A DNA stretch of 64,000 bases from Corynebacterium aquatimens (lineage in GTDB: Bacteria > Actinomycetota > Actinomycetes > Mycobacteriales > Mycobacteriaceae): the NCBI RefSeq assembly GCF_030408395.1, contig NZ_CP046980.1:2170001-2234000 (forward strand), given 5' to 3'. The notes beneath the pieces are model-generated. The model did no database searches and was not told the DNA's origin. It saw only the letters and a list, made by a program, of their open reading frames with translations. The position numbers and the translations under genes are program-made. Shown in pieces: positions 32,126-40,049 of this stretch. Position 1 is the stretch's first letter; every line of letters starts with the position of its first letter.

Positions 32126-32965
32126 CTAGAACAGCGGAAGGTTCTTTCGCCGCGTCGCGGCCTCGGTGGGATCAATATCAACGATGAGTAGCTCCGGCTC
32201 CCACCCGGATTCCGCGACAACGCGCCCGTCGGGGGCAACCACTACCGAATGGCCGATGCCGGTCGGGCCGGACTTACGCCCCGCCATCGCCTCACCCCCC
32301 GGGCGCGGCTGATCCACGGCGATGATGAACACCCCCGCGTCCAGCGCCCGCGCCCGCGTGAGAACCCGCCACTGATCACGCTTGCCCGGCCCATCGGCCC
32401 AGCTCGTGGGCACGAGCACGATGCTTGCGTCGCGCTGGGCCAACTTTATGAAATGGTCCGGGAAGCGAATGTCAAAGCAGGTGGCCACCCCGACGTTTAC
32501 CTCTCCCACCTGGAACATCACCAGCTGTGAGCCGGGCGCAACGGTGTCAGATTCACGGTAGGTGGCCGTGTCGAAGAGATGGATTTTGTCATAACCCAGG
32601 TGCACCTTGGGGCCAGTGACCAGCACCGTATTGAAGACGCGGCCAGCATCAGCGGGGCGGAACATTCCCGCGACCACGGTGACCCCGAGTTCCAGCGCAA
32701 CCTCCCGCAGCGCTGTGGAGAACGGGCTGGCCGACTCTTCCCCCTGTGGAGAAACCGCCGACCCGTCGGGCCTGTGGATAACTTCCTCACACAGGGGCTC
32801 GGCGGATGCGGACAGCGGACCGGAATCAAAAGCCTGGGACGTGGCCTCTGGGAAAACGACCACAGAAGCCCCCTGAGCTGCCGCTTTACGGACTTCTTCG
32901 CAGGCGCGGGTGGCATTGTCCAAAGTATCCGGGCCTGCGGGGAACTGCACTAGTGCAAGACGCAT
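32126..32965 (-). CDS. carbon-nitrogen hydrolase (nitrilase superfamily amidase)
   Basis: 279 aa. Complete catalytic triad: Glu in VVVFPEATS (about residue 41), Lys in GYDKIHLFDT, Cys in GVATCFDIRFPD. The family hydrolyses small amides (omega-amidase, deaminated glutathione amidase and others); FNTVLVTGPKVHLGYDKIHLF and the short length fit branch 10-like Nit amidases. The gene converges with the flavohaemoglobin-like gene, with stops 10 bp apart. ATG at 32965. Confidence 0.92.
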   Translation of the reverse strand: MRLALVQFPAGPDTLDNATRACEEVRKAAAQGASVVVFPEATSQAFDSGPLSASAEPLCEEVIHRPDGSAVSPQGEESASPFSTALREVALELGVTVVAGMFRPADAGRVFNTVLVTGPKVHLGYDKIHLFDTATYRESDTVAPGSQLVMFQVGEVNVGVATCFDIRFPDHFIKLAQRDASIVLVPTSWADGPGKRDQWRVLTRARALDAGVFIIAVDQPRPGGEAMAGRKSGPTGIGHSVVVAPDGRVVAESGWEPELLIVDIDPTEAATRRKNLPLF

Positions 32966-33170
32966 ACGCCCAACCTATGCCCTCCCCACCGAGAATTCCA
33001 CAGGCCCCCGCGGATCCATAAGCGGGAAAAACGCAAACATGCAATCTTTTACTCACGGCCATGATCACGGCGTTCGGGGGCAACGCTTTCCAGCACACCC
33101 CCGCACGGCGGATACACAAAGCCGGTCTTAAAAAAGCAGCTCAAAACTCAACACACACAAAGGACACGCA

Positions 33171-33416
33171 ATGAAAGTTTCACCAGTTTCACTTATGCAC
33201 ATCAGTACGGATGCAATCCCTGACCTGCCGGAATGGTCGCCGCTTAGCCACGTTGGTCTTTCGCCAAGTAAGACGGCGGGGGCGCTAGCGGGGGTGCAGG
33301 AGGACGTCGATAAGCATGTGCGCGAATGCGGCGAGAACCTCCACGCGCACGTTGGCGCGATGCGGGCGTTTGTACAGAAGGTGCGCACGCTTGACAGCGA
33401 GTGGGGTGCGCGATGA
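33171..33416 (+). CDS. small WXG-like helical protein
   Basis: 81 aa, predicted mostly helical (TAGALAGVQEDVDKHVRECG, ENLHAHVGAMRAFVQKVRTL). Its stop overlaps the start of the DUF1023 hydrolase (ATGA), so the two form one unit. AAAGGA lies upstream of the ATG. Size, helix pattern and position recall the small partner encoded before DUF1023 hydrolases and ESX-type WXG proteins, although no WxG motif is visible. No signal peptide. Function unknown. Confidence 0.6.
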   Translation: MKVSPVSLMHISTDAIPDLPEWSPLSHVGLSPSKTAGALAGVQEDVDKHVRECGENLHAHVGAMRAFVQKVRTLDSEWGAR

Positions 33417-34657
33417 TCGCCTTTCCCCTGAAATCTAATGAGTTAACGGCCGCCGCGGAGTCCTTGCGCATCGCGGAAAAAGAAGTCCTGAACAGGATGG
33501 ATGAGGTTTTCTTGATAGCACTGCAGATCAATGCGGCCGGCTTTGCAGGCGAGGCACCGGAAGCCGGGTTGGCGATGATGCGGCGGCTTGCGCGGCGCTA
33601 CGAAAAGTCCTCGAAGGAGCTGGCCCGCAACGCGCGCGTGCTAGAGACCGTGGCGGGGTTGCAGCGGCAACTGGAGTTCTTCGCTGATCAGCTGCGGTTT
33701 AGCGGGGCCTCGCCGGGGAGGTTCGCAGCGCAGCAGGCTGTGATTGCGTGGCTGCGTGAGATGGGCGAGGAACTGGACGCGGCGTGCGCGGCGGAGCTCG
33801 CAGCGGGCGCCATGTGCGGGGCGGAGGCGCAGGTCAGCAGACTCGCGGACGCCGACGGAGTGGCGGTGGGCGCGCTTAATGAAGAACATCTTGCCAGCGC
33901 CCCGCCCGAGGTCCGAGAGGCGGTGGAGCGCGCGGGCGGCACCGTGCTGGAGGGCGGGCCGAGCGGCTACACGGTGATGGTGGGTGATGCGGTGAATCCG
34001 AATTCCATCATCACGGTTGTCTCCGGCGTGTCCAGCGGCGGGGTGGATAACCTGCCCGGCGCGATCTACCGCGCGCAGCACATCGCGGAGAAAACTGGGG
34101 CGTCGGTGGTGGTCTGGCAGGGCTACGACGCACCGAAAGACCTGGCCAGGGGCCTATCCCCCGGCGCGGCGCGCAAGGGTGCGGATGACTTGGCCGCCTT
34201 CCAATCGGCGCTGAACCGCCGCTACCCGGACGCCCGCCAGGTGGTCATGGGCCACAGTTACGGTTCCGTGGTCACGGCGAAGGCCGCTAAAGAGCACGGT
34301 CTTGAAGCTGACGCCGTCGTGCTGGCGGGCTCCCCCGGGGTGCCAGTTGAGCACGCCGATGAGCTTCGCTTGCTTAACGACGGCCACCCGTGGGCACCCA
34401 GCACCAGCACCGTACATCCCGGTGGCGGCCCCGGGGTGTACGTCGCGGACTCGGACAAGGACATAATCAAGGCCCTGCGCGGACCTACCGGTGCGGTGCA
34501 CGGCTACAACCCGGCGCGCCCCGGCTTCGGCGCCACGCCGATCTATGGCATCCAGGGCGGCCACAACGATTATTGGGACGACCCAGCATTCCTTAACGCG
34601 CTGAAGGGCATCGCCGACGGGCCGACACAAACGCGCGTACCATCGGGCACGCATTAG
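33413..34657 (+). CDS. DUF1023 alpha/beta-hydrolase with N-terminal helical (WXG-like) domain
   Basis: 414 aa from the ATG at 33413. Residues 1-130 are helical (NELTAAAESLRIAEKEVLNR ...), like the helical hairpins of WXG100/LXG secreted proteins. Residues 165-400 form a DUF1023 hydrolase (PF06259): VVVWQGYDAP, nucleophile elbow VVMGHSYGSVVTAKAA (Ser about residue 282), ADAVVLAGSPG, VYVADSDKDII and the His in GGHNDYW. Actinobacterial DUF1023 proteins are often associated with cell-surface or type VII-like cargo; substrate unknown. Translationally coupled to the 81-aa gene. Confidence 0.8.
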   Translation: MIAFPLKSNELTAAAESLRIAEKEVLNRMDEVFLIALQINAAGFAGEAPEAGLAMMRRLARRYEKSSKELARNARVLETVAGLQRQLEFFADQLRFSGASPGRFAAQQAVIAWLREMGEELDAACAAELAAGAMCGAEAQVSRLADADGVAVGALNEEHLASAPPEVREAVERAGGTVLEGGPSGYTVMVGDAVNPNSIITVVSGVSSGGVDNLPGAIYRAQHIAEKTGASVVVWQGYDAPKDLARGLSPGAARKGADDLAAFQSALNRRYPDARQVVMGHSYGSVVTAKAAKEHGLEADAVVLAGSPGVPVEHADELRLLNDGHPWAPSTSTVHPGGGPGVYVADSDKDIIKALRGPTGAVHGYNPARPGFGATPIYGIQGGHNDYWDDPAFLNALKGIADGPTQTRVPSGTH

Positions 34658-34683
34658 TCCAAGTTAATTGATAAGGATCTGTG

Positions 34684-36450
34684 ATGTCGAAGAATTTTGC
34701 CCACCAGTTGGTGGAGAAACTTGAAGAACTAGGCGTGAAGCGCATTTACGGGCTCGTGGGCGACTCGCTCAACCCGGTGTCTGACGCAGTGGCGGAGTCC
34801 AACATTGAATGGGTTCACGTCCGCAATGAGGAGGCTGCGGCCTTCGCCGCTGGCGCGGAATCCCTGGTCACCGGTGAGCTGGCGGTCTGCGCTGGCTCCT
34901 GCGGTCCGGGAAACCTGCACCTTATCCAGGGCCTGTATGACTCGCACCGCAACTCCGGCAAGGTGCTGGCCATCGCGTCCCACATCCCCAGCCTGCAGAT
35001 CGGCTCCGAGTTCTTCCAGGAGACCCACCCGGAGCAAATCTTCGCGGAATGTTCCGGTTACTGCGAGATGATCCACACCGCTGACCAGGGCGCCCGCGTT
35101 TTGCACAACGCGATCCAGTCGACGATGGGTGGCCGCGGCGTCTCCGTCATCGTGCTTCCGGGCGACGTTGCAAGCCTGGAAGCTGCCGATGAGCCGATCG
35201 GCCAGTCCGTGATCGCGCGCGGCGACAACCGCCGCGTTTTCCCCGACCCGTCAGAGGCTGCAGCCCTAGTCGAAGCCATCAATGAAGCCGACACCGTCAC
35301 GCTGTTCTGCGGCGCCGGCTGCATCGGCGCCCGCGAGGAAGTCTTCGCTCTGGCTGAGAAAATCAAAGCCCCGGTCGGCCACTCCTTCGGCGGCAAGATG
35401 CACATCCAGTACGACAACCCCTATGACGTGGGCATGTCCGGCCTTTTGGGGTACGGCGCGTGCTACGACGCCATGATGGAGTCTGACCTGTTGATCCTGC
35501 TGGGCACCGACTTCCCCTACAACGACTGGCTGCCGGACGCCAACGTCGCCCAGGTGGACGTCAACCCCGCCGTGATCGGCCGCCGCACAAAGATTTCCGT
35601 TCCCGTCGTGGGTGACGTCAAGTCCACGATTGAAAACATCCTCCCCCACCTGGAGGAAAAGAAGTCGCGGAAGTTCCTGGACAAGATGCTCAAGCGCCAC
35701 GCAAAAGCTCTCGAGTGGGTCATCGAAGCTTACGGCGGCGGCAAGGCTGCGAAAGCCACACCCATTCACCCCGAGTACGCCGCCAAGCTTATCGACGAAC
35801 TGGCTGCCGACGACGCCGTCTTCACCGTGGACACGGGCATGTGCAACGTGTGGGCTGCCCGCTACATCACCCCGAACGGCAAGCGCGATGAGCTGGCGTC
35901 CTTCCGCCACGGCACCATGGCCAACGCTCTGCCACAGGCAATCGGTGCCCAAAGCGCCAACCGCGACCGCCAAGTGGTGACATTCAGCGGCGACGGTGGC
36001 CTGTCCATGCTGCTCAGCGAACTGGTAACCGTCAAACAGCATGACCTGCCGATCAAGATGATGGTGTTCAACAACTCCACCCTGGGCATGGTCAAGCTTG
36101 AAATGATGGTCGCCGGCCTCAAGGAATTCCAGACCACCCACGACGACGTCAACTACGCCGACGTGGCCAGCGCCCTGGGAATCAAGTCCTACCGCGTCGA
36201 GGACCCGAAGAAACTGGAGAAGACCCTCAAAGAAGCCTTCAACCACGACGGCCCAGTCCTAGTGGACATTGTCACGGACGGCAACGCGTTGTCCCTGCCG
36301 CCAGACATCAAACTGGAAATGGTCGAGGGCTTCACCGAGTCCGCCGTCCGCACCGTCATGGCCGGCGGCATCGGCAACATGGTCGACCTGGCCCGCGCCA
36401 ACCTCCGCAACATCGGCGGCGCCGCATTCATCGAAAACCCCTTCAAGTAA
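34684..36450 (+). CDS. poxB: pyruvate:quinone oxidoreductase (pyruvate dehydrogenase, acetate-forming)
   Basis: 588 aa. Peripheral membrane flavoenzyme oxidising pyruvate to acetate and CO2 with electrons to menaquinone. ThDP-enzyme layout: PYR domain with conserved Glu (HVRNEEAAAFAAGAES, about residue 50), FAD domain (170-330), and PP domain with the ThDP/Mg motif SGDGGLSMLLSELVTVKQHD..NN (about 432-460). C-terminal segment about 540-588 is the membrane/lipid-activated helix region. ATG at 34684 with AAGGATCTG upstream; the preceding GTG is less likely. Followed by repeat copy C. Confidence 0.95.
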   Translation: MSKNFAHQLVEKLEELGVKRIYGLVGDSLNPVSDAVAESNIEWVHVRNEEAAAFAAGAESLVTGELAVCAGSCGPGNLHLIQGLYDSHRNSGKVLAIASHIPSLQIGSEFFQETHPEQIFAECSGYCEMIHTADQGARVLHNAIQSTMGGRGVSVIVLPGDVASLEAADEPIGQSVIARGDNRRVFPDPSEAAALVEAINEADTVTLFCGAGCIGAREEVFALAEKIKAPVGHSFGGKMHIQYDNPYDVGMSGLLGYGACYDAMMESDLLILLGTDFPYNDWLPDANVAQVDVNPAVIGRRTKISVPVVGDVKSTIENILPHLEEKKSRKFLDKMLKRHAKALEWVIEAYGGGKAAKATPIHPEYAAKLIDELAADDAVFTVDTGMCNVWAARYITPNGKRDELASFRHGTMANALPQAIGAQSANRDRQVVTFSGDGGLSMLLSELVTVKQHDLPIKMMVFNNSTLGMVKLEMMVAGLKEFQTTHDDVNYADVASALGIKSYRVEDPKKLEKTLKEAFNHDGPVLVDIVTDGNALSLPPDIKLEMVEGFTESAVRTVMAGGIGNMVDLARANLRNIGGAAFIENPFK

Positions 36451-36508
36451 GCCCCGGCTGCCCACCCCGGCCCGCCCACAGCGGCCCCGGCCCGGGGCGT
36501 CCCAGGGC

Positions 36509-36614
36509 CGATTCGCGAAATTTTGATTTGCTGATAAATCACTAAAATCCCGTAGGTCTGTGACCTGCGGATTTACATTTTCTATCGAAAGTTGGATACA
36601 AATTTCGCCCACGC
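36509..36614. repeat. 106-bp dispersed repeat, copy C
   Basis: Left end CGATTCGCGAAATTTTGATT as in copies A and B; core CTGTGACCTGCGG; right part CTATCGAAAGTTGGATACAA then ATTTCGCCC, so the right inverted repeat is eroded beyond ATTTCGC. It lies 58 bp after the poxB stop and could also serve as its terminator hairpin. Confidence 0.93.
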
Positions 36615-36670
36615 CCCGTCGGGCCCCCGTCCGGCCCAACCCGTTCCATCAGCAACTCCTACGCCAACCT

Positions 36671-36761
36671 CCAATTCGGAACGTACACGCAGATTTTCCC
36701 AAGAACTGACCGCTAACCCCCTCGATACCGTGTAAAATACGACCGTACGCTCCGAATTTGG
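36671..36761. promoter_or_regulatory. hipBA promoter region with an inverted repeat operator
   Basis: CCAATTCGGAACGTAC (36671) is matched 58 bp downstream by its near complement CGTACGCTCCGAATTTGG (36744). An extended −10-like TGTAAAAT (36731-36738) lies between the arms, about 80 bp before hipB. HipB-type regulators bind paired operators around the hipBA promoter and bend or loop it, so this is the probable autoregulatory site. Confidence 0.55.
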
Positions 36762-36818
36762 GCGAACTTAATCGCCAGAAAGGTACTTACTAGACGCCAC
36801 GAGACCAAGGAGGTATGC

Positions 36819-37052
36819 GTGGGAGTTGAGCACATAGGGGCCGCGGTCAGGCAAGAGCGACGCAACCTAGGGCTCACGCAGGTGGAACTCGCGAACTTGG
36901 CTCAGGTCTCCGACCGCTTTGTTCGCGACCTTGAACACGGCAAGGAAACGTTAGAGATGGGGAAGGCAATCCGCGTGCTTGGAGTGCTCGGCTACGAGCT
37001 AGCCCCAGTGAGCCGGAACCCGATGGCCGCCCGAGGTACAGGTAATGGATAG
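36819..37052 (+). CDS. hipB: HipB-like XRE antitoxin/repressor
   Basis: 77 aa from the GTG at 36819 (AAGGAGG at 8 nt). XRE helix-turn-helix: VRQERRNLGLTQVELANLAQ (helices 1-2) and VSDRFVRDLEHGKETLEMGK (recognition helix), followed by RVLGVLGYEL as in HipB. Overlaps hipA by 8 bp (ATGGATAG). Neutralises and co-represses with HipA. Confidence 0.92.
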   Translation: MGVEHIGAAVRQERRNLGLTQVELANLAQVSDRFVRDLEHGKETLEMGKAIRVLGVLGYELAPVSRNPMAARGTGNG

Positions 37053-38295
37053 CGCGAGAAAGCACGGAACCGTCGTCGCGGACGTCTACCTCGGCCCCCA
37101 TTTAGCTGGTCATTTTGTCCGCCTAAACGCGTATTCGGCCCAAAACACTCCAGCGGTGTACACAGGCGGAGCCGTTGAGTTTTCCTACACCCCGGAGGCC
37201 GCCCACAACGGCTGGCGCGTAGCCTCGACCCTCCCCCTCGACGGCGGCCCGTGGGTGAACATGGCAGGAGCTCTACCACCATATTTCTCCAACCTTTTGC
37301 CGGAAGGGCGCAGGTTAACCAGCCTAAAAAACGCTGTGAAAACGTCGGCCGACAATGAGCTGGATCTGCTTTTGGCCGTCGGCGCTAACACCGTGGGTGC
37401 AGTAAGTGTGGTAAGGCCTGGGGAAGCACCGGTCGATGCCATCGCCCATGTGGATCTGGACCACGACTTGGATTTCAGTTCAGTGCTGGCTGATTCAGGA
37501 ATCGTCGATCCGGTAGCCATGGCGGGCGTTCAAGACAAGGCATCGGCACGCACCATCGCCGCACCTGTACATGTCCACCAAAAAGGACTCGCGCAAAGCT
37601 CCGAGGAGGACTTCATCCTGAAGGTCTCGCCCCCCGAGTACCCAATGCTTGTGGAGAATGAGCGGGAATGTTTCGCAATGGCCGAGATTAATGCGAAGAG
37701 CTTCCCGGTATCCACCACGAAAATCATCCATGACGTTCACGGACGATCAGCACTTCTAGTCAGCCGCTTCGACCGCGTGGGCCACGCCCGTTTGCCAGTG
37801 GAAGACGCGGCACAAATCTTAGGCATCTATCCAGCCGACAAGTACTCGCCGACGATGGAGGACGTTGCCGCTGCAGTTATGTCCGTTACAAGTGCGCCGC
37901 TGCTCGCAGCACGCACGCTCGCCTACATGGTGGCGTTGGCCTGGCTGACCGGCAACGGTGACCTGCACGCAAAGAACATTTCCGTTTTGGACCGCGGGGT
38001 AGGCTATCACGTCGCTCCGATCTATGACATCCCTAGCACGCTGCCTTACGGCGACACGTCAATGGCCCTGACCGTTCAAGGTAGAAGAGACAACATCAGC
38101 GCGAAAATTTTCCGTGCTTTCGCCACCCAGATCGGCCTTCCAGAATTAGCGATAGACGACATCATGGCTAAAGCACTTCGCGCCACCGCGCACGCCGCGG
38201 ATCGTATTAACGCCGCGATTGATTCGCACCCCCGCCAGCGACGCGACCTTGAACGAATTCTCCGCCACCGCCGCGCGCTGTGGGGCGCGAACTAA
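37045..38295 (+). CDS. hipA: HipA-like serine/threonine kinase toxin
   Basis: 416 aa. N-terminal HipA domain (YTGGAVEFSYTPEA; FSNLLPEGRRLTSL) then the kinase: P-loop-like VGANTVGAVSV, GVQDKASA, ATP Lys region FILKVSPPEYPMLVENE, SALLVSRFDRV, catalytic loop GNGDLHAKNISV (Asp, His, Asn all present) and metal-binding APIYDIPSTLPYGD. HipA enzymes phosphorylate aminoacyl-tRNA synthetases (GltX, TrpS) or related targets and cause persistence. All key residues seem intact, so the system is probably active. Confidence 0.92.
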   Translation: MDSARKHGTVVADVYLGPHLAGHFVRLNAYSAQNTPAVYTGGAVEFSYTPEAAHNGWRVASTLPLDGGPWVNMAGALPPYFSNLLPEGRRLTSLKNAVKTSADNELDLLLAVGANTVGAVSVVRPGEAPVDAIAHVDLDHDLDFSSVLADSGIVDPVAMAGVQDKASARTIAAPVHVHQKGLAQSSEEDFILKVSPPEYPMLVENERECFAMAEINAKSFPVSTTKIIHDVHGRSALLVSRFDRVGHARLPVEDAAQILGIYPADKYSPTMEDVAAAVMSVTSAPLLAARTLAYMVALAWLTGNGDLHAKNISVLDRGVGYHVAPIYDIPSTLPYGDTSMALTVQGRRDNISAKIFRAFATQIGLPELAIDDIMAKALRATAHAADRINAAIDSHPRQRRDLERILRHRRALWGAN

Positions 38296-38626
38296 AACGA
38301 TTCAGCAACGGGAAGCTGGAAATAGAGCATCAGCTTAACGACGACTCCGTTACAAACTGATCACAGAAACCCCGCGCATTGCAGCCCCGCCGTACCCTAC
38401 TCACCTTGAAATTCCAGACATCACTGCTGGTCCAGCCCACTCAGCGCCGCCGCATGCTACTAACAGCCAGCTCTACACCACCCCAGCCCGTTACCAGATC
38501 GTGACAACGTAAAACATTCCACTTATATATCGTTGCCCAAGGTTGCCAACAGGCACTCAAACCTAACAACAAAAAGGGGTACAACGCCCCGTGCTAATAC
38601 AGCGAAACTTTTGAAGGGATCTTCTC
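38296..38626. other. 331-bp spacer without a gene
   Basis: No plausible coding region. It holds one GCTTAACGACG word (38333-38343) and an AT-richer stretch (ACTTATATATCGTTGC near 38520) that may be the promoter of the following membrane-protein gene. Confidence 0.5.
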
Positions 38627-39418
38627 ATGACCAACCGCGTTAACCGCCACGAGGACGCTCGCGCCCTCGACTACGACGACGCTTCCACCTCCACCGCAGT
38701 TGAGGTTGACCGCCGCGCTGCTGCTGATGACCACTCCGCACAGGAAGCAACCATCGGCACCGACTCCCCGAACGTGTCTGACGGCAACGTCTCCTGGGGC
38801 GCCATCATCGCCGGCGTGGTGACCTTCCTGGGCATCATTATTCTGCTGGGCATCGGCGCTGGCGCCATGGGTCTGCAGGGCTCCTCCGGTACCGCGACCG
38901 GCATCTTCACCGTCATCGGCCTGATCGTTGCGTTCCTCGCAGCTGGCTACGTCTCCGGTGCCCTCGGCGTGCGCGCTGGTCTGTTCCACGGTTTTGCTAC
39001 CTGGGCTTCCAGCCTGATTGCTACCCTGATCCTGGTCGGCTGGCTGGGCACCTCCATCGTTGGCGGCGCGTTCGGCGTGCTGGGCAACGTTGTTGGCACC
39101 GCTGCTGAGACTGCTTCCAACGCTGCAACCGTCACCTCCGAGGACGCTGAGAACGCTGCTGACGCTGCTCAGGACCGTGCTGATGAGGTTACCCAGGAAG
39201 ACATCGACAACGCTCGTGACGAGGCTCGCGACCGCGCTGAAGAGGCTCGCGACAACGCCCGCGATGCATACAATGAGTACGCTCCGCAGGCTGCCGCTGG
39301 TACCTGGTGGACCTTCGCTGGCCTGCTGCTCGGCGCAGTCCTCTCCACCCTTGCCGGTGCTGCTGGTGCCCGCAGCGTCATCAACCGCAAGGAAACTTCC
39401 GTAGTTACCCGCAAGTAA
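38627..39418 (+). CDS. membrane protein of the TIGR04086/YrzE type
   Basis: 263 aa. An acidic cytosolic N-terminus (residues 1-60) precedes three to four membrane segments: WGAIIAGVVTFLGIIILLGI (61-80), GIFTVIGLIVAFLAAGYVSG, ATWASSLIATLILVGWLGTS. An Ala/Asp/Glu/Arg-rich helical stretch (NAADAAQDRADEVTQEDIDN ... ARDNARDAYNEY; 175-220), probably coiled coil, and a last helix WWTFAGLLLGAVLSTLAGAA follow. Strong codon bias suggests high expression. Function unknown; stress-related by analogy only. Terminator directly downstream. Confidence 0.75.
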   Translation: MTNRVNRHEDARALDYDDASTSTAVEVDRRAAADDHSAQEATIGTDSPNVSDGNVSWGAIIAGVVTFLGIIILLGIGAGAMGLQGSSGTATGIFTVIGLIVAFLAAGYVSGALGVRAGLFHGFATWASSLIATLILVGWLGTSIVGGAFGVLGNVVGTAAETASNAATVTSEDAENAADAAQDRADEVTQEDIDNARDEARDRAEEARDNARDAYNEYAPQAAAGTWWTFAGLLLGAVLSTLAGAAGARSVINRKETSVVTRK

Positions 39419-39431
39419 TAATTACAGCTCA

Positions 39432-39455
39432 GGCCCCGCTTCGGCGGGGCTTTTT
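39432..39455 (+). terminator. intrinsic terminator after the membrane-protein gene
   Basis: GCCCCGC-TTCG-GCGGGGC followed by TTTTT; the iterated word GCTTATCGACG starts immediately after the T run. Confidence 0.92.
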
Positions 39456-39630
39456 GCTTATCGACGCCCCCTACCGCACCGTAGTACCCAAACAACGCTT
39501 TCCGTTAACTTTCCGTTTGCACAGGCACCAGTTTGTTTGCCCAAAGGTCAACAAAAATTATCCGCGCCTGGGTGAATTATTCAAGGAAACGCTGTACAGT
39601 AGGTGATGTTCCTTCCAAGAACACAGGTCG

Positions 39631-39680
39631 AAAACTCCGCCCCACCGGTCCTTCCAACGGTGGGGCGGAGTTTTTTTCAC
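39631..39680. terminator. bidirectional 17-bp hairpin terminator in the pilus upstream spacer
   Basis: AAAACTCCGCCCCACCG / CGGTGGGGCGGAGTTTT is a perfect 17-bp inverted repeat with a 10-nt loop and a T7 run. No gene ends here; the preceding gene already has a terminator at 39432. It may therefore end a small RNA starting near 39600 (TACAGT hexamer at 39594). Two direct copies of CCAGGACCACATC follow near 39722 and 39737. The rest of 39456-39890 shows no gene. Confidence 0.75.
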
Positions 39681-39896
39681 CGCATCCCCCGCCGACAAAC
39701 CAAACCCCCGCACACCCCTGTCCAGGACCACATCTGCCCAGGACCACATCAAACGTGTAGGTACATCGTGGAAACCAGAAGGTGTCACAAAGGTGAATTT
39801 TTGGAAACCAACTAGGCATTTGCTTCCAGCGACATCTAATCTTCTTTGCAGGCACTCACAGCCATTGGTTATCCCTTTGTTATCAAAAGGATGACC

Positions 39897-39920
39897 ATGA
39901 ATTGCGGCGGTGTGCGGTAG
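39897..39920 (+). CDS. possible 7-codon leader ORF upstream of the first major pilin
   Basis: AAAAGGATGACC then ATGAATTGCGGCGGTGTGCGG and TAG: MNCGGVR. It has a ribosome site at the right distance and lies 130 bp before the pilin start. A different short ORF with a ribosome site precedes the second major pilin. It could be chance. Confidence 0.25.
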   Translation: MNCGGVR

Positions 39921-40049
39921 GAAGATTCCCGTCCACGCTCACAACCGCAAACGGCGCGGGTGCAGTTTTACAAAAGTTTCACCTTCCAACTAAAACTTGC
40001 GCTCGATCCCGCTTTCGGGGCCGGCGACATCCTCGAAAGGATTACCACT

